A DNA stretch of 64,000 nt from Arbacia lixula (GCA_963669155.1 OZ022588.1:11267067-11331066), one strand, 5' to 3'. Shown: positions 12,007 through 24,451, numbered from the stretch's first letter. Translations and numbers: made by a program. Notes: a model not told the origin generated them from the letters alone.

Positions 12007-12449
12007 TGATCTGAATGCTTTGAATACCCAGCACGTAGTTTCTATTCCTCATCCGCTATTTGCCCTTCAAGCTATACACATCGAGACAATGACTGCATTT
12101 CCGACCATCTTCGATCAACTGCCTCTACCAAAAATGGTTTTGTTACACCAGTCAGTAATCCCAAAGAAGTAATCTTTATTTGGGCTCTACATGTATATAA
12201 AATGAAAAAGTAACGTACCTTATACATGTATATAATAGTCACGGCACCAGCGTACACACATGTATGTACAAATAGTCTCGGCACTAGGCGTTCGTACATG
12301 TATTTACACGTAGATTTGGCAACAGGCGATCGTTAATGTATCTACACGTAGTCTCTGCACCAGGCGTACGTACGTAAACAGCAAACCTTCTGCCTACTAG
12401 TCACAAAGTTTGAATTTCTCTAACCCATCGTGTACCAGACAAACTTCTC

Positions 12450-12607
12450 GGCCCCATTGCATAAAACTTCCCATTAATGATGACACTGCCATCGATGAAA
12501 ACTACCATGGTAGTACCGCTCGACAGTCAATCAAATTCAAGGTTTCCATAGAAGTTTCCATTGGAAGCAAAGTTGCCATCAATGGTTAGATTTATGCAAC
12601 AGGGCCC
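12450..12607. mobile_element. TTGCATAAAACTT MITE, copy B3
   Basis: Counterpart of 6478-6635. Termini GGCCCCATTGCATAAAACTT and TTTATGCAACAGGGCCC. Confidence 0.8.
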
Positions 12608-13338
12608 TGATCTATGATGTACATGTGCATTACTTGTGTCAAAGTGCACACGTGACCATGGTGACGGGGAAAGCGTTAACTTGCTATCTAGTTGGTCGAA
12701 TATGTGCAAACTAGCTATTGCATCCTGATGTAACAAAAAAAAACAAAGAAACGCATACACAAACGACACGTGCACAAATAAGGAAATATAATGGACATAT
12801 GTACATAAACGGAAGAAAGAAGGAAGGAATAGATATAAAATGAGGGAATTAATTAGTGATTGAATGAAGAAATAGATAAATAGATTGATGAATATAAAGA
12901 TAATGAGATATCTAGTAAATGAAATTAATGAGTGAATGATGAATGATTTGTTAAATTCATTGTTAATCTGCAAATACCGTATTGCAAGGCGATTATTTCG
13001 TATGAGGTTTTTTCAATTATATTATGGGACTTTATTTTCTGACTATGCCTACAACCGTCCTGTCCTTATGCCCATAATGTTAACGATCTTTCTTTAAAAT
13101 GTAAATTGTGTGTCGTTTAGGGAAATGAAGAAAATGAAATTAATTAAATAAATTCCATTTCATAAATTCATAGAAATACATGAAAATAAATGAATGAAAT
13201 CAAATAGACAATTTTGTATAAAAGATGGGAGACGGATTATGGGGGTAAAACTTTGCCCCTCTATCACCCCTGGGCCAAATTTGCACACCCCTATAAGTAT
13301 CGGATGGAGTCGAGTGATTAATGCAATGCTTACACGGG

Positions 13339-14090
13339 CCTCAAGAGGACCCAGTCTGCTCAAGCTGGCGGAGATAAGCCGTAACAATCATCACCAGCAT
13401 AACGATGATTTAATAGCAGCGTGAAGAGTGCTCCTCTTCAGAGACACCAACGGGGCGCTACCGGGACAGGGCGGGGGCGTGGCCCCAGGGCAATCAAACT
13501 TTAACACCGGCTCAACTCGATACGCTGACGAAAGTAATGGTCTATTCATGAAACCTTATTAGCCGTTTTAGCGAATTGGGTTTTAATGCTCGTTGAGCCC
13601 TGGATTGCGTCAATTCATTTAGCGAGCTGGAGTGACACGGGCATTTGGGGATGATTCGAAATTGTAACAGAATCCTTTCATGAACAGGCGTCCTGCGTAG
13701 AGGGATACTGCATTAGCAGCAGGAATGCTAGCAGTAGTAGCAACAGTAAGATGATATCGATAGAATGGATGGAGAAGGAGTAGGTGGCAACGCAAAAGAA
13801 GAGCGATAAAGGAGATGAGAAACGAGAGCAGAAGAGAGAGAAGAAAGAGGCTAAAATGTACACATGTACACATTGAAGGAGGAGATCATGTAGGAATAGA
13901 AGTAGTAGGAGAAGTAATGATAGTCATGATGGTGTAGTACAGGATTCTATAACTTGTCTTTCGGCATTGAATTGGAAGGAGCGATGCGTTCGTTAAAATG
14001 CTCACCCCACTCACTCACAGGGTATGTCATGTTCAACTTTAATGTAGCATACTTATTACTCATCATGAGAGTTAGCGCGATGGGAGCTCT
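13339..14090. other. Intergenic, no recognised feature
   Basis: Unique-looking DNA directly after block B. It includes a GC-rich stretch at about 13440-13500. No coding signature. Confidence 0.5.
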
Positions 14091-14545
14091 TTCAACATTG
14101 GATGAGTGAGGTAAACAAAAAATGAAACTGCTTTCAATCTCCCCTTTACATACTGCATGAATGAGATAACCAAATGATTAAACTGTTTTCAATCTCCTCT
14201 TTAAATATTGGATGAGTGAGATAACCAAATACTGAAAACTGTTTTCAACCTTTCTTTCCCCCTTTAAACATTGGATGAGTAACATAACCAAATAATGAAA
14301 ACTGTTTTCAATCTCCCCCCCTCCCCCCCCCCCCCGCCCTTAAACATTTGATGAGTGCGATAAACAAATAGTGAAACTGTTTTCAATCTTTCTCTTTCCC
14401 CACCCCTTTTAACGTTGGATGAGTGCGATAAACAAATAATAAATCTGTTTTCAATCTTTCTCTTTCCCCACCCCTTTAAACATTGGATGAGTAACATAAC
14501 CAAATAATGAAACTGTTTTCAACCTCACGCCCCCCCCCCCCCCCC
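14091..14545. repeat. Seven-unit minisatellite, 54-77 bp units
   Basis: Units start near 14091, 14145, 14199, 14262, 14339, 14406 and 14474. Each reads ACATTGGATGAGTGAGATAA, CCAAATAATGAAACTG, TTTTCAATCT and then a C-rich spacer. Unit length varies mainly through that spacer, which reaches 13 C at 14323-14335 and 16 C at 14530-14545. No protein reads through. Confidence 0.88.
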
Positions 14546-15708
14546 TTCTCCGTGTTCTCGTCGCTATCCACATGCCATGATGTTCATGCGCGGAAAAAGA
14601 AGACAACACGCATCAAAAACGTAATGGATGATCATTGCCAATCTCCCTAACGGAGGGTATTCAACGGTAATTATGATGACGATCGTAAATGAGTTGTGAG
14701 TGTAATACGGTTGGCGGTGTCGGGGGAGATGCGGCGGCGAGGATGATGGGGCGAAGATGGGGGGAGATGCCCGCCAGTGACTGACGTCTCTCGTGGTGGC
14801 GCGAGCCGCCGCGGAAAGTCAATAACAACTGTTCAAAGACCGGCCCGGCCCGCTCCAACCCCGTAGTATTCATGAGGTGATTTTCATTCAAAACATTATC
14901 GCGAGAGAACAAAAGGATGCGGTAGCCCCAGTGATGTATACGGTCATCCGTCTGTCATGGGTTCTGCTTTGCTCTCTACATCTGTGTGCTTTGCGGATTA
15001 AAAGAGGTGAAAGATAAACAATGTGCTCCGAGAAAGAATGGTGGATAGAGGGGGGGGGGGGGGGGAAGAGAGAGGGGGAGATAGACATAGGAAAGGGAGG
15101 ATGGTAGTGAAGAGAGTACATTTTGATGGGTGTAAATCGGGATTACACGTGTTCCTAATGAGTTATTAGGGAGATTATTTCACTGAGAAAATACTCGCGA
15201 CAGCCGGCTGGCTTTGAATGGTGATTGCAATTAGCGTTAATTCCAATAGTTGCGCTGCTTTTGTTAACAACATTTTATTGTAGTGATTGTGAGCAATTTA
15301 TTGGATTGCTTCATGATAAATTTAATTTCACATTATTACGCTTTACCAAAATATTGTTTCCTGACAAACGCAATACGTTTCAACGTTGTGCTTGGCAGAT
15401 GTTGTCTCCATTGCAACCAATACAATAATCATAAATTACGTCTCAGATATAATCCAGTAAAAGCGGAACTCTAACGACATGTTGATTGGGATAAGAGGAG
15501 GAAAAATCTGACAAGTCGATCGGAGAGAGTTTAGGGAGAAGCGGAATGAATCATTCGTAAGTTTCATGTGAATATTTACAAAAGGTTTAGTAGAAGCAGC
15601 AAACACTCGAGAACGGAGTGTTAAGTGTGAATTTGTCGTTTAGTAGAATCCACAGAAACCATAGAACAATCAACGCTACACTACACTCGCCACCCCCCCC
15701 CCCCTTCC

Positions 15709-15710
<2 letters not shown>
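14546..15710. other. Intergenic, no recognised gene
   Basis: Contains a relatively GC-rich, CpG-bearing segment at about 14690-14870 and a 16-base G run at 15050-15065. I could not attach a promoter, RNA gene or exon to it. Confidence 0.45.

Positions 15711-15786
<76 letters not shown>
15711..15786. repeat. (CT)n microsatellite
   Basis: Almost perfect CT dinucleotides, preceded by a 12-base C run at 15693-15704. Confidence 0.95.
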
Positions 15787-17059
15787 AGCCTTCGTTCCTC
15801 CCCTAACTCCCCCTGAATACGACCCTCACTACTACCGTGTTAACAGGCAACATCTTGTCATGTTCCATTCGCGTTTTATACCAGGATGACGTAAAACAAA
15901 TGCCTTGATCTGACACAATCCTGAAAAACAGACGAGAACGTGACCCGTGATCACGTGATGTTGTGTGTCCCATCATTCCAACCACCGCCACCCAGTCAAC
16001 AGTCCCTTTAAACCGTCAAGTTGGTTGTGCTAAACGGGAGACCGTTGTTTGCGTATTGTGCATAACGTGCGGGGGACAGGGTGACGTTTAGCACGCTTCG
16101 GCGGGTTCATGGCCGACATGACAATGGAACAAAAGGGTCTGAATGTTCTCGACACCAAATCAATTAGCTCCCCTGACAGGACATGATTGGGGACGGGTTG
16201 GGGGCCGGGCCCGTTCGGTGTGCACTTTTTTGGTGGCATAATTCTTGTTATTGCTCGCGGATTGTATCATTGTCGACGAATAGCAAGATATTTCTTGGGT
16301 TTCGAGAGAAAGGCTGATTTCGCGGAGGGATCATAGAGGTCGAGTCAGAAGAAGACAAGGGGGGGATAGAGGGAGGGAAGCGGATATCATCATGACCTTA
16401 ATATCAATCGATAGGATCAAGGAAGACTTCTGAGATATGACTACAAATTAGGGAAAAGGAGATGATTATAAAGAAGAAAAGTGGACGAGGAATATTCCTT
16501 GTCCGTATTAGAGATAAAAAAAAATAGAATAAATTGGCAGATAACGAGTGTTTAAGTCTACAGGACGGTGAAAGGAGGGGAGAGAAATCAAAGAGAGGGA
16601 ATGCTGACAGTGTGGCGGATGTGATACTATACTCCGCATAAATATGCTAACTCAACCGTTGTCATGGATATTTTGTATTATATTCCACATACTAAGAATG
16701 TTGCTATATGATTGGTCAAGAGTTGATCACGTGATGAAGCGTAGCCCATCTGATCACCTGAGAAGAAAAGTTCGTTACACTCGAGGTGATAGTACTTTTT
16801 CGTTTCGCTAATCTCTTCACTCCTCACAATCCTAACGCGTGATCAATATTTTGAGTACGCGCAAAATAAAAGTGCGTTACACTCGGACTATCAATTGAGA
16901 GTAGCTCCTACTGACGAGTCCTAATGCGCATCCCAAGGCGCGTCCGAACGCGTGTTCCCCATGGCAGCGGCTCGGGGTTTGGTAGAGAAGTAAAGATTAC
17001 TTTTGTACGTCAGATTGTAATTTTTATGTATAGATAGTTGGTTTCAGATGTGGAATATA
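15787..17059. other. Intergenic, no recognised gene
   Basis: Unique-looking DNA. A short motif GCGTTACACTCGG at about 16870 repeats TTCGTTACACTCGAGG from about 16770, with a similar following GATAGTA/CTATC context. This suggests a degenerate ~100-bp duplication. No gene found. Confidence 0.4.
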
Positions 17060-17208
17060 AAGCAAATAATCAACTTTTGGTTTCAGGCAATGAGACGAAC
17101 AATCACTTCCTCGGCGATCTGAATGTATACGCTATCTTTCCTCAGCGCATCCAGATCGCCTCGGAAGTGATAGTTCGTCCCATTACCTTCAACGTTGATT
17201 ATTTGCTT
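17060..17208. mobile_element. Foldback element, ~149 bp palindrome
   Basis: The left arm begins AAGCAAATAATCAAC and the right arm ends GTTGATTATTTGCTT. The inner arms share GACGAAC, ATCACTTCC and GGCGATCT with their complements, around a short centre near 17134. Because the DNA is self-complementary, both strands carry similar open frames, which are artefacts. Probably a MITE. Confidence 0.75.
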
Positions 17209-17510
17209 AATGTAAAGTATGCAAACGTGGAGATATAATATACTCAAATGAATTAAAAACATCGTAATGGTCATGGGAGTTTGGGTGTTCCGAAGGAATG
17301 TATCATAAACAAGTCATGTGTGATATTTCTACAAAAATAAAGGGATATTTAAAAGCAACGTGAAGGGAATGGGGCAGATTTTAATTGCTATGAAGACAGG
17401 TTGACGTATCATATCACACGAATGGAAATACATCTACCCCCAAATCCATCCATTGTTAGAAAGGCTTTGACAAATGAAGTAATAACAGGGGCAAGACAGC
17501 TAAACAGTAT
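17209..17510. other. Intergenic, no recognised feature
   Basis: AT-rich, no signal. Confidence 0.45.
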
Positions 17511-17615
17511 GAGGGAGAGAGAGAGATAAGATAGAAAGAGATAGGAAAGAGAGACATCGTGTGTATGTGTTTGTCTGTTTGTGTGTGTGTGTGTATGTGT
17601 GTGTGTTAGAGAGAG

Positions 17616-17700
<85 letters not shown>

Positions 17701-17960
17701 GAAGAGCGAGAGAGAATGAAGATAGAGAGCAAAGGGGGAGAGGGGGGAAAGAGGGGAAAAGGGGAGAGAGAGGGGGTGAAAAAGAAAGAGAAGGAGACAT
17801 AGAGAGACAGAGAGACAGAGAGACAGAGAGACAGAGAGAGACAAAGAGACAGAGAGACAGAGAGACAGAGAGACAGAGAGAGACAGAGAGAGACAGAGAG
17901 AGACAGAGAGACAGAGACAGAGAGAGAGGATCAGGGAGAGACAGAGAGAGAAACAACAAA
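17511..17960. repeat. GA/GT/TA compound microsatellite
   Basis: Successive GA, GTGT, TATA (about 17617-17632), a long GA array (17633-17700) and an AGAGACAG array (about 17800-17945). Ser/Leu and Glu/Arg frames on the two strands are translations of the repeat. Confidence 0.93.
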
Positions 17961-18600
17961 AAAGAACATGTAACACCCGCAGGGCTTTCACAACTATGTC
18001 GACCACAAGTTTATTCATTTAAATACATCACAGTGGCTCACATGATGTCATGCCAACCCCTCCAACCTCGTGTATTCATTGAGCCAGTCCATTCAATTAG
18101 AAAGACCAAATTAATTGTGTGGATTTTTGGCTTCACAGTTTCCTCGCTCGCCGCACAGCCAGAACACTCCCTGACCATGATGCGTTTGACCGCAGAGCGA
18201 GCCGCATGTGGTTGCATGCCCATTTCAATGCTTTTTTGATTCCCCCCCCCCCTTTTTTCGATTTTATTTTAAGCGTGTGTGATCGTTTTGGGGGATCTGG
18301 TATTACGCCACATTGCTGCGTTATGATTGTGAACAACCTGTTCGATGGTGAGGTGTATAAACACCGGGAAACGTGGCGGTTTGTTCAGGACGGGTCGAGT
18401 AGGAGACTCGGGTGATTGCTGCTAAATATTTTGATAAGATGAAGTGTTTGATAAATGATATCAACTATTTGGCGATATAGACGATATATTTACTCATTTA
18501 CGTATTCCGTAGTTATATTACTGCCCTGTGACTTCTACCTATTCTTGATGTGATTCTCCTATTAATTCGATTTCTCCTACCTTTACTACTTCTACTTCTT
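17961..18600. other. Intergenic, no recognised gene
   Basis: Mixed sequence with an 11-base C run at 18242-18252. Frames of 60-100 codons on both strands overlap each other and lack domain motifs. Confidence 0.45.
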
Positions 18601-18601
18601 C

Positions 18602-18607
18602 TTACTG

Positions 18608-18652
<45 letters not shown>

Positions 18653-18815
18653 TTTAAACTGCTACTACTACTTCTACTACTTCTTCTACTACTACTTCGA
18701 CATGTACATCTGACACAATTCAATTAAGTAAAAATGATACTGCTATATGTACCTTTACAACTAATACTAAAATTTCTAATACACTGTCTTCATACTACTA
18801 TTTCTACTACTACTT

Positions 18816-18878
<63 letters not shown>

Positions 18879-18895
18879 TTACTACAACTACTACA

Positions 18896-18967
<72 letters not shown>

Positions 18968-18968
18968 T

Positions 18969-19029
<61 letters not shown>

Positions 19030-19052
19030 TACTATTACTAAGACTACTTCTT

Positions 19053-19102
<50 letters not shown>

Positions 19103-19115
19103 GCTACTACCATCT
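18602..19115. repeat. (CTA)n triplet array
   Basis: Two tracts (18602-18710 and 18795-19115) of CTA/TAC triplets with scattered CTT and CAC variants. A poly-Thr frame on plus and a poly-Val frame on minus result from the triplet period. Confidence 0.95.
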
Positions 19116-20619
19116 CATGTACTACTATTTTATTATTGTTATTTTATATATTATTATTATTTAATGAGTGGGCTTTCTTTTTTTTTTACCAGTGATTCTA
19201 AATATTTAAACCATTTTCCAGGATTTCTCATCAAACACATGCAGGTAATTTGAATCGAATTTCAGATGGGACTCCTCTTGACTATCACAACCAATCATTA
19301 TTTGAATATGAAATAATTTAACATGAGATGGTCACGTGGTATCGATGTGTTACGACAGGAATCGCCGTGCCGAAAGTGGTACGGAAATTAATTATTCACT
19401 TTTTTTTCTTTTTCAAGAAGAGTATACTCGCTTGGTACTCTCCGCCCGAGCACATCTGTCCACATCAACAATATAATTATATATATTTTTTTGTGTGATA
19501 TTCTTGGCAACTTCTACCTTGCTCCACGCTGTATTGTCGTAGAGAAATGTTCAAATTACACAAAAACAGGAAAACAAATAGCAAATATAAGATATAGCAA
19601 AGGTTAAACACAGACAGGTTTAGTGAATAGATGAGTTCTGATTGGCTGATTATCGCAACCAATCACAACGACGAAGCTTGATCGCTCACATGAGCCAGCA
19701 TTGGTTAATGGTTTAGCCAATCAGCGAGCTCGAACTGTTGAAGGAGAACCGTGCGCACGAGCCACATTGCTCGCGTGCCGTCGCGTGAGAAAGACACGAG
19801 ATCAACAGATATGACAGTGAGATACACATTCGGACAAAAGATGGCGCTATAGACATTGATATTTCTCCTGCGTTAGAGTTCTGAGACACGGAGCATCTGG
19901 GGGTATACCATCTTGGAAAGGGACACTGCCGCAAAGCAGACATAAGACAGATTTCATGAATAATGTTTAGTGTAGAATAGATCATAACCTTTCTATTTTT
20001 CAGCCAACACAAATAATGTGAAGAAATTGCAAGTAAGGGTACTTACATATTCCAGGGGAGTAGTCCGACATGATATCACGATCAACGTCGCATGACAACT
20101 TAAAGGTCCCTTTTTTTATTATTACGATTGAATTTCAGCAGCGTTTGTCCACAAAGAAGCAGAAGTTATAGTTTGTGTGTCTGTGGAACTCTGCATGGTT
20201 GTTTATCTTTTTTTCTTCAAAATATGGTTCAAATTTGGGAATGCGAAAAATACTAGTGAAAAAACATCGATTTTCCATCATGATTATGGATGTCAAATCT
20301 GATTTATTTCGAGAGCGGTCTTTGCTGAATGGTTAGCTTGTGATATCCAAACTTGATAATGTATGCTAAATATTGTACATGATTTATGTATTTGTGGTTC
20401 GGGAAGGGGAGGGATAAGACGAAGTCTTGACTGCTCGAGCGAGGTTGATGTCGCGAGAGATTAGAAACAATGAGATCCTTGTGACAAACAGCGATAATTA
20501 TCTACAATATCATCTCCACACAGCGCATTTGGCAGGAGTTAGGATACCCTTATCTCATCCGTATGTGCTTTGATGATTTGTATTAGATTCCAAAAATCCA
20601 CGTATTCTGTTTACGTGGT
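19116..20619. other. Intergenic, no recognised gene
   Basis: AT-rich with CpG-containing patches at about 19730-19800. No domain-bearing frame, no tRNA-like boxes. Confidence 0.45.
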
Positions 20620-20925
20620 GGAGGTAGTAGAAGAGAAAAGGGGAAATGGGGAGAAAAAGAGTGGGTAGAGAGAGAAGATGGACAAGGAGAGATGCAGAGA
20701 CAGAGACGAAAGAGAGAAGGGATAGAGGAGAGGGGGGCGAGGGGAATAAAAAGGCATACAGAAATGGAAGATAGAATGAGCAAAAGCGAGGAGAGAGATA
20801 AAGAGAGAAGAGGGAAGAGAGAGAGAGAGAGGGGAGATCGAAATAGAAGGAAAGAGAGGGTGAGGGAAAGGAGAGGAGGTGGAGATATTAAAAACAAAGA
20901 TAGACAGAGAGAATTTATGATCTTG
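20620..20925. repeat. Purine-rich GA/GGA tract
   Basis: About 300 bases nearly free of pyrimidines on the plus strand, with irregular GAGA, GGAGA and AAAGAGA motifs. Arg/Glu/Lys frames are composition artefacts. Confidence 0.85.
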
Positions 20926-21480
20926 ATCAGTCACAATTCCATTCGTCACTGCATGGGCGGGGCTGTCGTCATGGTGACACATGGCTGCAGATATCAAGCC
21001 CTCCGCATCCCAATTGAATGTGAGGTGAACTCTCGGGTTACCAGCAGAAACATCGATTTGAAGTCCGCCTCGTCACTGCCCGCTACGCCTGGCCTGGCGG
21101 ACCATGGCGAGGGACCCGCAAGCCCAGGTATCACATTGTCACGCCGGGCACCAGAACAAAACTGTACTGCCGGTATCTAGAGTGAGGCATAGTCCGCTAG
21201 AGATTAACGCGATTAATGACAATATGATACGAATAGTACTACGTGCATCTTTTCCATTGATCTCTTGATTAATTTCGCGTCATGCATACTATACCACGTC
21301 ATTTCTCCACATAATTCTGATGCTACCCTCATATTTCTGTAAAGTGTTTTTATGATGCAGAAAACGACCATATTTGGATAGTTTTTCAATGAATCGTCTG
21401 CAATTTGAAGGCTGCATGATTCGGGCCTTTGTTTTGATCAAGCGCTTTGTTCAAGTTACAACCCACCCTTTGATTTAAAC
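20926..21480. other. Intergenic, no recognised gene
   Basis: Includes a more GC-rich portion (20940-21180) with one continuous frame, but no recognisable protein family or clear splice context. Confidence 0.4.
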
Positions 21481-21600
21481 ATATATTATGTGCAAGAGTG
21501 TTTTGTGTCTTTTTAATTGCGACAGGGTGGCCATATACGGCTATCCTGATGCAATTAAAAAGACACAAATCACTGATATCTCTCTTGCACTGTATATATT
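21481..21600. mobile_element. ~120-bp hairpin, MITE or small-RNA precursor
   Basis: TGTGTCTTTTTAATTGC (about 21505-21520) pairs perfectly with GCAATTAAAAAGACACA (about 21551-21567). Outside it, GTGCAAGAG at 21490 pairs with CTCTTGCAC ending at 21590. The loop side (CAGGGTGGCC against GGCTATCCTG) also pairs with two G-T-type mismatches. Length and pairing would suit either a tiny MITE or a microRNA-like stem. Expression cannot be judged here. Confidence 0.6.
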
Positions 21601-21725
21601 AATCACAAATCACAAATTAATCACTGAAATAATAAATGAAATAAGAAAGAAGAAATAACTAAATAATTAAAAAAATATATCAATATATTACAAGTTTGGT
21701 GCTTGACCTTTCTCCTTTAATCAGA

Positions 21726-21846
21726 CGGAGAAGAAGAAGAAGAAGAAAAAGAAGAAGAAGAAGAAGAAGAAGAAGAAGAAGAAGAAGAAAAGACAAAGGA
21801 AAGAGGAAGAAGAAGAAGAAGAAGAAAAGACAAAGGAAAGAGGAAC

Positions 21847-21878
<32 letters not shown>

Positions 21879-21880
21879 CG
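21726..21880. repeat. (GAA)n and (GA)n microsatellites
   Basis: GAA triplets, then a duplicated AAGACAAAGGAAAGAGGAA segment and about 28 bases of GA. Basic and Leu-rich frames here are artefacts. Confidence 0.93.
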
Positions 21881-22450
21881 AAAAGGTGGGTACCTTCGCA
21901 ACCAGTGTATCACCGGATGCTATTGATTAGACCAGAGAGGTGGCAGAGACCGAGAGCATAATGCACTTTTGAAATAGTACCCTTTATTCTCTATTTTGAT
22001 GAGGCCGTTTTTTGTACATGTCTTTCATTTGTCTATTTGGGTGGGTGCACAGCTTGAAACCAGATAGTAGCGGCATGGAGCTGGTAAAGGAGGAGAGAGA
22101 GAGGAGGGAAAGCACCGTAACATTGAGTCTCATGTAAGCCACATCCCCCTCTCCACGCTACATGTGAGATATGATCTTTGGTGCAGCTACCCGCATGGCT
22201 GACTCCGTAACATTCATCATTTCATAACAATTATAACACACAGCGATGGAGTCATAGCAGTCTCCCCCGCCCGTTACACGCTCCCATCAATTATACGGAG
22301 ACATATCCGCATCAACCTCGTCGTCATCAATCTGTTTGGCGGCTTCTGTTTTTACTTTTATATTCACCTTTGTTTTTTTTCTCTCCATTTTCCTACACTT
22401 CTGCTGTTCTCATCATAAATAGTAGTTGCTGTTCTTGTTATGCTACTCAT
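21881..22450. other. Intergenic, no recognised gene
   Basis: Unique-looking DNA, nothing recognised. Confidence 0.45.
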
Positions 22451-22454
22451 ACTG

Positions 22455-22606
22455 CTGCTACAACTACATGCTCTGCTACTACTACTACTACTACTACTAC
22501 TACGTGCTCTGCTACTTCTTCTACTACTACTACTACTACTACTACTACTATTACTACTACTACTACTACTATTACGGCTACGACTACGACTTCGACTACG
22601 ACTACG

Positions 22607-22656
<50 letters not shown>

Positions 22657-22800
22657 AATTACTACTACTACTACTACTTCTTCTTCTTCTTCTACTACTG
22701 CTACTACTACTACTTCTTCTACTACTACTACTACTACTACTCCTACTACCCCTACTGCGACCACTACTTCTTCTACTACTATTACTACTAATTTTGCTAT
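22455..22800. repeat. (CTA)n triplet array with CGA and CTT variants
   Basis: Second large CTA/TAC array. It contains a GACTACGACTACGACT higher-order stretch near 22575-22605. Poly-Thr, poly-Tyr, poly-Leu and poly-Val frames are artefacts of the period. Confidence 0.95.
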
Positions 22801-23090
22801 TGTTACTACTACTATATTTTACTACATTAAGCTACTTGGCACTTTCACTTTCAGTAGCTGTGTAATGTAGAGAAATATGGCATCCGCAAAGTAAAACCAG
22901 ATAATAGACTAGAACATAGTTATATAATATAAAAACCTGATTAATGCAATGGTAAACATGTTTCATTTTCAAATGATATTTCGTTTAATTTCTCAAAAGA
23001 AAGTGGCAGCAAGTAATAATCACATTTGAAAAGAAGAGCATTTTTTGTATTTTCAGAGCGTTTTATATTACTTATTTCCAAATCCCCACC
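22801..23090. other. Intergenic, AT-rich
   Basis: No signal seen. Confidence 0.4.
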
Positions 23091-23108
23091 CCCTTTTATC
23101 TCTCTCTC

Positions 23109-23169
<61 letters not shown>

Positions 23170-23320
23170 CACTCCCCACTTTCTCTATCTCTCTCTCTAC
23201 CTTCTTTTTCACTCCTTTTCCCCTTTTGCTGTATCCCTTTCTCCCAACCCCCCTTTCTCTCTCTTTCCACATCTTTTTTCTTTCTCCCAACCCTCTCTTT
23301 CCATCTCTCTGCTCTATGTT
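23091..23320. repeat. CT-rich microsatellite
   Basis: A pure CT core at about 23107-23165 followed by TTTCTCC/CCCTTTC-rich pyrimidine sequence. Confidence 0.92.
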
Positions 23321-24194
23321 TAACATAGGATATTTGTTTGATTGTATCATCAAATTCCCAAGCCCACACCTGTATTCCCATCCCTGTGAACATGACAGAA
23401 AATGACGAAGCTGCAATCCTTTCGTCAGGTGCATTGATCCAAGTCATTCTATACGACCACAAATCCACCTCCCACATCTGATCTGAAATTCCTATACATA
23501 TTTTGTTACTCGCCTAAATGCCTGAACTATCAATTCCGATTCTAGTTGAAACCGATGGTATCACTTTTCACAACCACGGAGACAACGTCTAACCTCAACC
23601 AGGCTTCTCGCTCCTGTAATCCCTGCAAAGAAACCCGATCATCCTCTCAGAGTTTCATCTTTCAAACAATTGAAGGAGTAATATATGGAAAGTACACGAA
23701 TCGGTGTATAATTAACTAGAACAACACGATAGCGAAATGTCCCATCTTTGAGTCGGAGTATAACTAGGGATTTGACGGACTCAGGAGAGCAATGCGCCCG
23801 GGCCGATCCGGCGAAAGCTCGGCCTTGGGCGCGCTGGGCGAGATGTGTCGGCTGCTTCGGTAGTCGCCGATCACGCATTGGGTTCACATGTTGCGGAAAA
23901 TATTGCGACATATGCGGAAAAGGGGGAAAGAGTGACAGACAATAGTCTCAAGGGAGAGCCATTTTCTTGGGGTGTGATTTTCGGGGAGAATAGTGGTCGT
24001 CAAAGAACGACAATGAATTGGTAATTGAAAGGATCATGTGTGAAAGACGGCTTCCCCTGAAGCATGGGTCACTGACCCATACCCTTCCCGCCGGAGCGCC
24101 GGCGGAGGGGACCCGTGGGATCCCGGTGCGATGGAGCACTGGCAGCAGCACGAGCAGTACGGAGTCTGCTCACTTGGACCAAGAGTCTCCATTC

Positions 24195-24197
<3 letters not shown>
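23321..24197. other. Intergenic, no recognised gene
   Basis: Contains two GC-rich, CpG-bearing islands (about 23790-23870 and 24045-24180). Possible regulatory DNA, but no exon or promoter element could be supported. Confidence 0.4.
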
Positions 24198-24256
<59 letters not shown>

Positions 24257-24415
24257 TCACTCTTTTTATTTCTTCTTTCTCTTACTTTCTCTCTTTTTCT
24301 TTCTCTCTCCCTCCCCATCTCTCTCTGTCTCTCTCTCTATCTCCCTTTCTCCCCCTCCTCTCTCCACTTCCCCTCCTTTTCTCTCTCATTCTCTGTCTCC
24401 ATCTCCCTCTTTCCA

Positions 24416-24451
<36 letters not shown>

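Larger units (their letters stand above)
8830..13338. repeat. Duplicated block, copy B
   Basis: Second copy of the block at 2757-7364. The shared order is forward minisatellite, ~170-bp centre, reverse minisatellite, GA-rich tract, three MITEs and an AT-rich tail. Copy B runs on past the point where copy A meets the gap, so its right junction lies in continuous sequence. Reading frames inside it, for example at 10379-10789, are conserved only as much as the surrounding DNA and carry no family motif. Confidence 0.92.

Noticed and set aside
18734-19195. 153-codon poly-Thr frame and opposite poly-Val frame
   Set aside because: Direct product of the CTA triplet period, present on both strands.
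22370-22870. Poly-Thr, poly-Tyr and poly-Leu frames
   Set aside because: All three plus frames are open because of the triplet repeat.
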